Under the pieces are notes generated by a model. The model was not told the DNA's origin and ran no database searches. It saw only the letters and a program-made list of their open reading frames with translations. A stretch of DNA of 12,900 nt, from assembly GCA_002315995.1 (NCBI GenBank), contig DCHN01000036.1, positions 655-13,554 on the forward strand, given 5' to 3'. The first letter of the stretch is position 1, and each line of letters starts with the position of its first letter. Below are positions 6,600 to 12,900 of this stretch, piece after piece. This DNA is from Bacteroidales bacterium UBA1751 (GTDB lineage: Bacteria > Bacteroidota > Bacteroidia > Bacteroidales > UBA932). The position numbers were made by a program, and so were the translations under genes.

Positions 6600-7886
6600 C
6601 TATTCATGCAATGACTGTTTGGTTGTTTCATATAAATCAGTTGTACTGTTATTGGTATCAACAAGTATCTCATACCCCTCAGAGAGTGTTGCCTCCGTAT
6701 TCACATATCTAATAAGAGAGTGCCCCAGGTGAGTCTGGGAGAGAGTTACGCTTCCAGCATCTATTTCCGAAGTGAACCTCTTGGTATTGTTCGTTGAAGA
6801 ACCATTGAAGACCTCAACCGCATCAATCACCCAATCAAAAGGAAGAGCAACAACCGGATTGTGGGAATCACCCGGAGTCTGCTTTATAGCCTCCGAACGC
6901 TTCACATAATCATCAATGGAAATGCCCCTGCTCCTGAAGATCAACACTCCCGGAGAGTTCACGGACATTGTGTAGGCATTCGCCTGACCGGTCTTTATTA
7001 CAACCTCCAGAATATGGTCATTCCTAATGAGATTGCCCGGAGCCGGATGATATGAAGTATTGGTAAAGTATGTTGAGTTGTAACATACAAAGTACTCCGC
7101 CTTGTTCAGATTCACAGAGAGCGGATACTGCGCACTGTGGTCAATTGCTCCCGTAATAGAGAGAACGGCATCCTCACCCGGCTGCAAAGGATAATCGCTG
7201 CCGCTTCCAGGGAACCTCCAAACAGCCTGCAGCACAGGTATGAAATCCTGATATTTTATCTCACCGGTAACAGGGTCTTTCTCTATCCACGGGTTGTTGG
7301 CAATAGCATTGGCAGGCGAAATGACTCCAAAACAGAGCGAATCAAGGTACTGCACCTTGCTGTCGTTGTTGTGCAGAATGACATACTGGTCTGCCTGGTA
7401 TGTACCCTCAGCAGGTGTCTTCTTGCACCCACCGCAATAAATCTCCTTTATGACAATGGTGCCGCTCTTCGACTTCTTCAGCTCCACCGGCATGATTTTG
7501 CTGGATGTAAGCTCAACCTTATCGGCAGTGCCATTGAAGATGTAATCACCGCTCTGGCCGCTTATTGAAATCCTGTACATTCCGGTAGGCAGTGTGAACA
7601 CCGCTATTCCCTCCTCACTGCTCTCCTTCTGGTAAGCATATCCCAAATTCACATCCTCCACCTTAACGTTAAGCGGATCTTCAGACTCAAACCCCGAAGG
7701 ATACTGGGCAACCACTGTAAGGTCAAACTTGGAACCGGCATAGAAATCCGGCTCCTGCGTTGTGCAAGAAACGGCAAGGCACATTGAACAGATTGCATAT
7801 AAGGCAACCAGCAACCTCCCCGATGCTCTTCTCCACATAATGAAACAATTTGTATTTCCGGTCATATTTTGTTCTGTTTTAATCAT
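6600..7886 (-). CDS. DUF4876-family lipoprotein
   Basis: This 428-residue predicted lipoprotein has hydrophobic segment 'LLVALYAICSMCLAVSC' with lipidated Cys41. Residues about 53-110 look like an Ig-like or carboxypeptidase-regulatory beta-sandwich ('FDLTVVAQYPSG', 'GIAVFTLPTGMYRISISG'). From about 142 onward it resembles DUF4876: 'GTIVIKEIYCGGCKK' (142-156, with a CxxC at 151-154), 'DQYVILHNNDSKVQYLDSL', 'AVWRFPGSGSDYPLQPGEDAVLSITGAIDHSAQYP', then 'YHPAPGN'. The family has no assigned reaction that I know of. The gene starts 6 bp after the TonB-dependent receptor stop, so translation is probably coupled. The N-region before the hydrophobic core is long if ATG 7886 is used; the in-frame ATG at 7838 gives a standard 25-residue lipoprotein signal and is a real alternative. 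I infer an accessory role at the outer membrane beside the receptor. Confidence 0.75.
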   Translation of the reverse strand: MIKTEQNMTGNTNCFIMWRRASGRLLVALYAICSMCLAVSCTTQEPDFYAGSKFDLTVVAQYPSGFESEDPLNVKVEDVNLGYAYQKESSEEGIAVFTLPTGMYRISISGQSGDYIFNGTADKVELTSSKIMPVELKKSKSGTIVIKEIYCGGCKKTPAEGTYQADQYVILHNNDSKVQYLDSLCFGVISPANAIANNPWIEKDPVTGEIKYQDFIPVLQAVWRFPGSGSDYPLQPGEDAVLSITGAIDHSAQYPLSVNLNKAEYFVCYNSTYFTNTSYHPAPGNLIRNDHILEVVIKTGQANAYTMSVNSPGVLIFRSRGISIDDYVKRSEAIKQTPGDSHNPVVALPFDWVIDAVEVFNGSSTNNTKRFTSEIDAGSVTLSQTHLGHSLIRYVNTEATLSEGYEILVDTNNSTTDLYETTKQSLHE

Positions 7887-7892
7887 ATTTCT

Positions 7893-10643
7893 CTAAAGCT
7901 TTATTCTGCAGGTGAGTCCGTAGTAGAAATCAGGAGTGAATATTGCAGCCACACCCGTTGCCATGCTGGTTACGCTGGTACGTGAGTTGGTGAAGTTGTT
8001 TGCAAAGAAGGAGAGAGAGACATGTTTTCCTATCTCCTTAGTAACGGAAAGGTTGGCACTCGCATACGCCCCATACCCATCCTGGTCGAACGTGTAGTCA
8101 TTTGCCGGATACATTATAAGGTTCTTGTACTCCGGATCCTCAGCCATGGCAGATGTAAAAGGCGTCACATTACCATCAAGGTCCATTATTGCAACCGGCA
8201 GGAGCTTGTCAGTACCGCCGGCAGGAATATTTCTGCTTCTCTTGAGCACAGAGACCTCAAGCCTGCAGGTAACAATGAGTTTGGCCTCGGTAATATGGGT
8301 AATTGAGGTCAGATTGGCATCGAGCGAGTGGCTCTTCTTCCCGGCAACCACCGTTGTTGAATTGCCCCCATTTGGATATATGCCAACATACTGATACGAC
8401 CTGTTTGGAAGTGAGGTGTGTGACCATCCGTTGTTATAATAGAAGGCATAATTCCTATCTGTAAAAGTTGTATAGGTATATGCGGCATCCAGCCTGAACG
8501 ATGTTCGAATAGCCTTTATTTGAGGGAAATCAACCGTAAGCTCAGCACCTGCCCTCTTCACAGGTGACCCGTTGTCAGGCTTGCTGTTCTTCACAAAGGT
8601 CCTGTCACGCACCTTAAGCTCCATCTCGCGCCAAACCTGGTCATCCGCACCACGCAAATAGACCATTCCTGTCTGGTTATCGACCATTATTTGCGGATTG
8701 TCAGGCATTGTGTAGTCAGAAGGCACCTTGTAAATGTCATAACTGAATGGAGAATATACCGAAGATATCTTATACGGATTGCGTGTTACATTGTAGAACC
8801 CCACAAGCGAGAAGTTGAAATCTCCCAGCGAGAAGTCAACGCCCAACTCGGAGTTCTCCGAACGCTGCCACTTCAATTCATCATTGTACATAATTGAATA
8901 TGGCTGGGTATAATAGACGTATGAAGATGAACTCCCATGCGAGAAGCCGAAGGTCTGAATATCTCTGTACTCCTGTTTAGGGTAGAGAATATAGTAGGAA
9001 GGCAACTTCTCCGAGACTCCCCAGCCACCTCTTACCGACACACGCTCATTTATCTGCCACTTCGCATTGAAACGAGGCGAGAATGAGTGCGCAGGCGAAT
9101 AGTCACTCCCCTTCACATAGACATTCTCCATACGCAGACCCGCTGTAACCTGCAGCCCGAACGGAAATGTGAAATCCTCCTCAATATACCCTGCAACATT
9201 ATGCATATACGGATAGTCTGTATATGGGCGCGGCCTGTATCCGTTTGCCGCAAGCGAAGGGTCTTCGTAGTACTCACCCTCTCCAACATTGCCATCGGCC
9301 CTCCACTGCACACCGGCCTTGAGGTTGCTTCTGTAACCGCCCCACCTCTTGTCAAGAACATACTTGAGAGAGGCAGCATAATCCAACTCCTTGGAGTCGG
9401 TTATCTGGTCAGAATAATATGTAAGAGGAAGTCTGGAAGCCAAATAGTACCCCTCAACCTCCGAATGCACAGCCGGCTGGTTTGAAGCAGATGAATTGTA
9501 TTTGTGATACCTCTGTTTATTGTCGGTAAAGTTTGCCGAACCCTCCAGTTTGAGGCTGGTTATCCACCCCGCATTTATAAGCCACTGAAGTGAGACGTTA
9601 CCCCTGAAGTTATTGTCGCGAACCCTCTTGTACTCTCCGCTGTATGCATCCGGATCATCCTCGCTGTTCATTCCACCAAGGTTGCCTGTAACTCCCGCCT
9701 CGAATCTGAATTTCTCCGCAAACGTATTGGAATACTTCAAAGAGAGCCCCTTCCTGTTGTACGACTCGTATGGCGAATCGAGCTTCTTTGTAGCCTTTGT
9801 CCACTCGGCGCTCACATTGAGCGTTCCACTCTTTTTGGAGAGATCTATACCCTTTGACGCAGAGACCTGATATGTCCTCGGATTAATGGAGAAATTGACA
9901 TTCACCGGAGTGCGTCCCGTTTTTGTATGAACCTTAACCATACCGGAACCAAGGTCTCCATACTCGGCAGAGGGAACACCGGAAATAACCTCAATGCTCT
10001 CAATATTGTCAACAGCTATGCTTCTTGTGTCAACTCCGCTGAGTTCACCGAAAGCCGCATTGTTTCCCATTCTAACACCATCTACTTCAACCGCCGTTGA
10101 AAAGCTCGCATTTCCAGCCTCGGTTCCACCGCTTCTTATAGATATAGTCTGGCTCGTGGTAAGGTCAGGATTCACGGTCTTTCCTCCAGGAAGGAGTGCG
10201 GTCATATCGGCCATATTGCTCACCTGAAGATGGTTAATTGCATCCCTGCCAATGTTGTGAGAAGTTCCTATTCCATCCTTTGGCTTCTGGGCAGTTACCG
10301 TAACGCCCTCAAGCGCAAGAGTATTCTCCTGAAGCTTTATTTCAACAAATGCAATATCCTTTCCGCTCACGGTAACGGGAACCTCGAGCGGAGCATATCC
10401 CAGCAGCTCCACCTTTATGGTATAAGTACCATTTGTAACTCTATTTATGCTGAAGGCTCCATTTTCATCAGAAATTGACCAGTTGGCCCCAATTTGAAGA
10501 GCAACACCCTGCAAAGGCTCCCCGGTAGCAGCATCAACAACCCTTCCCTTTATGGAAAAATCAACCGGTGCAGAGAGCAATTTTATTGTAAAAAGAAGAA
10601 AAAGTGGCAAAAACACCAAAATCCCGTATGCTTTTTTTACCAT
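7893..10643 (-). CDS. TonB-dependent outer-membrane receptor
   Basis: From ATG 10643 this encodes 916 residues. A signal peptide ('MVKKAYGILVFLPLFLLFTI', then 'KLLSA') is followed by a carboxypeptidase-regulatory-like domain at about 29-105 ('SIKGRVVDAATGEPLQGVAL', 'SISDENGAFSINRVTNGTYTI'). A TonB-box-like 'EGVTVTAQK' lies at 112-120, a plug domain at about 123-243 ('IRSGGTEAG', 'VEVDGVRMGNN', 'IESIEVISGVPSAEYGDLGSGMVKVHTKTG'), and the rest is a 22-strand-type beta-barrel. These receptors import scarce substrates using the proton-motive force relayed by TonB. The domain order is usual for Bacteroidota, but there is no SusD-like lipoprotein next to it, so it is not a standard SusCD glycan pair. 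An upstream in-frame ATG at 10700 would place 19 residues before the signal peptide and lies at the predicted -7 box, so it is unlikely. First gene of a four-gene operon; substrate unknown. Confidence 0.9.
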   Translation of the reverse strand: MVKKAYGILVFLPLFLLFTIKLLSAPVDFSIKGRVVDAATGEPLQGVALQIGANWSISDENGAFSINRVTNGTYTIKVELLGYAPLEVPVTVSGKDIAFVEIKLQENTLALEGVTVTAQKPKDGIGTSHNIGRDAINHLQVSNMADMTALLPGGKTVNPDLTTSQTISIRSGGTEAGNASFSTAVEVDGVRMGNNAAFGELSGVDTRSIAVDNIESIEVISGVPSAEYGDLGSGMVKVHTKTGRTPVNVNFSINPRTYQVSASKGIDLSKKSGTLNVSAEWTKATKKLDSPYESYNRKGLSLKYSNTFAEKFRFEAGVTGNLGGMNSEDDPDAYSGEYKRVRDNNFRGNVSLQWLINAGWITSLKLEGSANFTDNKQRYHKYNSSASNQPAVHSEVEGYYLASRLPLTYYSDQITDSKELDYAASLKYVLDKRWGGYRSNLKAGVQWRADGNVGEGEYYEDPSLAANGYRPRPYTDYPYMHNVAGYIEEDFTFPFGLQVTAGLRMENVYVKGSDYSPAHSFSPRFNAKWQINERVSVRGGWGVSEKLPSYYILYPKQEYRDIQTFGFSHGSSSSYVYYTQPYSIMYNDELKWQRSENSELGVDFSLGDFNFSLVGFYNVTRNPYKISSVYSPFSYDIYKVPSDYTMPDNPQIMVDNQTGMVYLRGADDQVWREMELKVRDRTFVKNSKPDNGSPVKRAGAELTVDFPQIKAIRTSFRLDAAYTYTTFTDRNYAFYYNNGWSHTSLPNRSYQYVGIYPNGGNSTTVVAGKKSHSLDANLTSITHITEAKLIVTCRLEVSVLKRSRNIPAGGTDKLLPVAIMDLDGNVTPFTSAMAEDPEYKNLIMYPANDYTFDQDGYGAYASANLSVTKEIGKHVSLSFFANNFTNSRTSVTSMATGVAAIFTPDFYYGLTCRIKL

Positions 10644-10697
10644 ATCTATGATTTTATATTTCAAATCGTAATCAGCAATAAAATGCCATATAAACCT

Positions 10698-10730
10698 CAA
10701 AGTTATAAATAATTACACTATATTTGCAAG
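10698..10730 (-). promoter_or_regulatory. Predicted promoter of the receptor operon
   Basis: On the minus strand TAACTTTG (10698-10705) matches the -7 consensus TAnnTTTG. CTTG (10727-10730), 21 bp upstream, stands in for the -33 TTTG. Transcription would begin near 10690, leaving a leader of roughly 47 nt before the ATG at 10643. Confidence 0.55.
10719..10726 (+). promoter_or_regulatory. Predicted -7 box of the S46 peptidase gene
   Basis: TATATTTG matches the TAnnTTTG consensus, 21 bp before the ATG at 10748. No convincing -33 TTTG is present 19-21 bp upstream, which suggests a weak or activator-dependent promoter. The box lies between the -33 and -7 elements of the opposing promoter. Confidence 0.5.
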
Positions 10731-10747
10731 ACTTAAAATAACCTTTT

Positions 10748-12754
10748 ATGAAGAAAACATTTATCCTTACTTTCATTTTTATATCAACAAGCATCCAAAC
10801 CCTCTTAGCAGACGAAGGAATGTGGATGGTAAACGCCATAAATCGCGCACTTGAACTTCAAATGCAAGATAAAGGGCTGAAGATGAATGCAAAGGAGATT
10901 TACAATGCCGACTCCGTATCACTCACCGACGCCATTGTCTCACTCGATTTCGGCTGCACGGGAAGCATGATTTCGCAGAAGGGACTCATGATTACAAATC
11001 ATCACTGCGCCTACGAAGATGTCCACAACCTCAGCACACCTGAATGCAACTACCTTGAGAACGGCTTCTGGGCAATGAACTCCTCCGAAGAGGTATATAT
11101 CCCCAACAAACACGCATATTTCCTTAAAAGAATAATTGATGTAACCGACGAGGTCAACACCCTGATTGAAGGATACAAAAAGGCCGGCAAACCATACGGC
11201 TCAAGGAAATTGAGCTACGAAATGGAGAAACGCTACAAAACCGCCGAACTCGAAGCATCGCTAAGTTCAATGTGGGCCGGAAGCAGATACTATATGATGC
11301 TCTACAGCGTATATTCAGATATCAGACTCGTTGCAGCACCCCCTGTAAGCATAGCAGCATTCGGAGGTGACATTGACAACTGGGAGTGGCCCCAGCACAA
11401 ATGCGACTTTGCAATGTACCGCATCTATATGAGCAAGAGCGGGAAACCGGCAGAGCACAGCAGCAGCAACATACCCTTCTGCCCGGAGAGATGGCTGCCC
11501 ATATCCACCAAAGGCTACGCACCCGGTGACTACACAATGGTGCTCGGCTATCCCGGTAGAACCGACAGATACTCATCAAGCGCAAAGGTGGCCTATCAGC
11601 AGTCGCTCTCCTACCCCATTACAAACGCACTGCGCGCCGAACAGATGAAAATCATTTCACAATGGATGGAGCGCGACCCACAGGTAAGGCTGAAATACTC
11701 CAACATGTTCTTCATGCTCAGCAACGTGGCGGAGAACAACGAGGGGCTGGTTGAGTGCTGCAGCAGGTTCGGAGTCATTGACCTCAAGAAGGAGGTGGAG
11801 AAGCGCGAACTGCTCGCAGGCAAAACAGCAACGAAAGAGAATGCGGATATCATTGGCGCACTGGAGGAGGCATACAAAGCCATTGCCAGTGCAGAAAAGA
11901 ACCTCATATACTACAGGGAATCCCTCATTCGCGGCAGCAACCTATCTCTGGTGGCAATGAGGCTGCACAACACAAAAAAGGGAGCCCCTGCCATTGACAA
12001 GCTCTACTCCGAAATGGACCTGCGCGTTGAAAAGGAGCGCCTCAAATTCTCAATTCAAACCTTCTACAACAATGTCGACAGCGCTATGTGGAGCCCGTTC
12101 CAGAAAGAACTCTATTATAAATTCAGCACTGCCGATAGTCTTTGCCTCCACTCTCTGCTGAACCATCTCTGGACCGAGAGCCGCATGACCAAGGAGGACA
12201 ACATCTACAGGTTCCTCACCGAAGCCAACGTTGGAATGTATAACAAGGCTGTTGATAAGGCAAATATTCAGGAGCTCGGAAGACTATATACCAGAGCCCT
12301 CTACAACTCAAGGCTGGAGCGCGGAGTTGAACAGTACCCAGATGCCAACAGCACAATGCGCCTCACATACGGCACAGTTGGCTCCTTTGTAAGAGATGGA
12401 AAGGAAACACCTTGGCAGACCCTCAGCTCAGAGATTCTGACAAAGGAGGACACCACCAGCCACGACTTCACCCTAAATGACAAATGGCGCACCCTGCTTC
12501 AAGGCAACCAGATACCGGTGAACTTCATCACCGACAACGACATCACAGGCGGCAACTCAGGCAGCCCCGTACTCAACGGCAAAGGCGAAATCATTGGCCT
12601 GGCCTTCGACGGCAACAAGGAGTCCCTGGCCGGAGACGTCTACTGGGTTCCGGAGTTCACCAAATGCGTATGCGTTGACATCCGCTTCGTCCTCTGGACC
12701 CTCAAGGAGTACGCCAACATGGAATACCTCCTCAACGAACTTGAATTAAATTAA
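10748..12754 (+). CDS. S46-family dipeptidyl peptidase, DPP7-like
   Basis: This 668-residue secreted or periplasmic serine exopeptidase has signal peptide 'MKKTFILTFIFISTSIQTLLA' (1-21). The family start 'DEGMWMVNAIN' follows. The catalytic His is His86 in 'TNHHC'. The Asp lies in 'GGDIDNWEWPQHKCDF' (206-221; Asp208 or Asp210). Ser604 is in 'TGGNSGSP' (600-607). S46 enzymes remove dipeptides from peptide N-termini. In P. gingivalis DPP11 an Arg at position 673 selects Asp/Glu, while DPP7 has Gly there; here the equivalent is Gly622 in 'AFDGNKES', so preference for hydrophobic residues is expected. The Trp usual after this Gly-Asn is Lys624, and the protein is somewhat shorter than the roughly 710-residue family norm. 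The gene is divergent from the receptor operon, and a hairpin repeat follows its stop. Confidence 0.9.
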   Translation: MKKTFILTFIFISTSIQTLLADEGMWMVNAINRALELQMQDKGLKMNAKEIYNADSVSLTDAIVSLDFGCTGSMISQKGLMITNHHCAYEDVHNLSTPECNYLENGFWAMNSSEEVYIPNKHAYFLKRIIDVTDEVNTLIEGYKKAGKPYGSRKLSYEMEKRYKTAELEASLSSMWAGSRYYMMLYSVYSDIRLVAAPPVSIAAFGGDIDNWEWPQHKCDFAMYRIYMSKSGKPAEHSSSNIPFCPERWLPISTKGYAPGDYTMVLGYPGRTDRYSSSAKVAYQQSLSYPITNALRAEQMKIISQWMERDPQVRLKYSNMFFMLSNVAENNEGLVECCSRFGVIDLKKEVEKRELLAGKTATKENADIIGALEEAYKAIASAEKNLIYYRESLIRGSNLSLVAMRLHNTKKGAPAIDKLYSEMDLRVEKERLKFSIQTFYNNVDSAMWSPFQKELYYKFSTADSLCLHSLLNHLWTESRMTKEDNIYRFLTEANVGMYNKAVDKANIQELGRLYTRALYNSRLERGVEQYPDANSTMRLTYGTVGSFVRDGKETPWQTLSSEILTKEDTTSHDFTLNDKWRTLLQGNQIPVNFITDNDITGGNSGSPVLNGKGEIIGLAFDGNKESLAGDVYWVPEFTKCVCVDIRFVLWTLKEYANMEYLLNELELN

Positions 12755-12770
12755 TCCCCGCTTGCACTAC

Positions 12771-12801
12771 TCTTGGCCACCACGGGCCACCTGTATCCGG
12801 C
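12771..12801 (+). repeat. Degenerate hairpin module upstream of copy B
   Basis: The first 21 bases match 3084-3104 at 20 of 21. The module keeps the hairpin plan of the 46-bp repeat: TTGGCC, ACGGG, CCA loop, CCTGT, ATCC, GGC. ACGGG and CCTGT still pair through one G-T wobble, but the outer right arm is broken (GGC then TCGG) and there is no T-run. Confidence 0.7.
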
Positions 12802-12814
12802 TCGGCCACCGCAG

Positions 12815-12860
12815 GCGTTGGCCAGACACGGGCCACCCGTATCCGGCCAACTTTTCGAAC
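12815..12860 (+). repeat. Dispersed 46-bp hairpin repeat, copy B
   Basis: Identical over 46 bases to 3038-3083 and in the same orientation, about 9.8 kb away. Identity stops abruptly at both ends: the next base is G here and T in copy A, and the left flanks differ, apart from a shared GGCC-rich character. Confidence 0.85.
12817..12855 (+). terminator. Hairpin plus T-run after S46 peptidase gene
   Basis: The same fold as at 3040-3078: GTTGGCC with GGCCAAC, two mismatches around a GA/TC step, ACGGG with CCCGT, a CCA loop, then TTTT at 12852-12855. It begins 62 bp after the peptidase stop, consistent with an intrinsic terminator for that gene. Confidence 0.55.
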
Positions 12861-12900
12861 GAATGACAATATAGGTGTTGCCCAACGGCTCCGGTTGAGC

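Larger units (their letters stand above)
10644..10747. promoter_or_regulatory. Divergent intergenic promoter region
   Basis: This 104-bp, AT-rich gap lies between the start codons of the TonB-dependent receptor (minus) and the S46 peptidase (plus). Both strands carry an exact TAnnTTTG box within 30 bp of each other. I find no riboswitch-like structure; on the minus strand GATTT and AAATC near the receptor start could form only a weak 5-bp stem. Confidence 0.7.
12755..12900. other. Intergenic end of window with repeat modules
   Basis: No gene is visible in these 146 bp. They contain the degenerate module at 12771-12801, the exact hairpin repeat at 12815-12860, and about 40 bp of unrelated sequence to the edge. 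The region may continue as a spacer beyond the window. Confidence 0.7.

Noticed and set aside
6578..6673. Upstream starts (6607 and 6673) for the DUF6850 gene
   Set aside because: They overlap the DUF4876 gene and place extra residues ahead of a normal signal peptide; the start at 6577 has a purine run before it. The 6607 start is not excluded.
3342..10643. A SusCD-type polysaccharide utilisation locus
   Set aside because: No SusD-like gene, glycoside hydrolase or sensor regulator is present. The receptor and its partners point to a different system.
10644..10700. ATG at 10700 as start of the TonB-dependent receptor
   Set aside because: It falls within the predicted -7 box, ahead of the likely transcription start, and adds 19 residues before the signal peptide at 10643.
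3038..12860. The two 46-bp repeats as ends of a 9.8-kb composite transposon or genomic island
   Set aside because: They are direct repeats, each with its own partial neighbours and each placed after a gene end; there is no transposase, integrase or target duplication. Recombination between them remains possible.
1..12900. tRNA, rRNA or known riboswitches
   Set aside because: By eye I found no cloverleaf, rRNA segment or recognisable aptamer in the non-coding gaps on either strand; a covariance-model scan would be more sensitive.

Overview
The window looks like chromosomal DNA of a Bacteroidales-type member of the Bacteroidota. The evidence is a TonB-dependent receptor with an N-terminal carboxypeptidase-regulatory-like domain, a fimbrillin-like/FISUMP lipoprotein, a DUF4876/DUF6850 pair, an S46 dipeptidyl peptidase, and promoter -7 boxes of the Bacteroides form TAnnTTTG. 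I cannot name a genus from sequence alone.

Layout, left to right. (1) 1-360 (+) is the 3' end of a C69-family dipeptidase gene that begins outside the window. (2) 412-1981 (+) is a HipB/HipA-type toxin-antitoxin pair with overlapping genes and an intact kinase active site. (3) 2023-3000 (+) is an acyl-ACP thioesterase with an unusual 54-bp tandem-repeat insertion near its C-terminus. (4) 3001-3341 is a gene-free, repeat-rich region between convergent genes. It holds a hairpin repeat found again at 12815-12860, a cluster of five 9-bp inverted-repeat arms, a C9T6 tract and a probable terminator. (5) 3342-10643 (-) is a tight four-gene operon, read right to left: TonB-dependent receptor, DUF4876 lipoprotein, DUF6850 outer-membrane barrel, fimbrillin-like/FISUMP lipoprotein. 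Gaps are 6, 22 and 35 bp. (6) 10644-10747 is a 104-bp divergent promoter region whose two promoters interlock. (7) 10748-12754 (+) is an S46 dipeptidyl peptidase with a DPP7-type glycine at the specificity position. (8) 12755-12900 is intergenic and carries the second copy of the hairpin repeat.

How the parts may work together: the minus-strand operon looks like an outer-membrane uptake or surface-display unit with a TonB-dependent receptor but no SusD. Its substrate is not evident from sequence. The secreted S46 peptidase shares its promoter region, and a C69 dipeptidase lies at the left edge, so peptide use is a reasonable but unproven theme. The hipBA pair and thioesterase appear unrelated to it. 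The best candidates for something undescribed are the four-gene operon, the repeat-expanded thioesterase, and the hairpin repeat found just after plus-strand stop codons at two separate loci.
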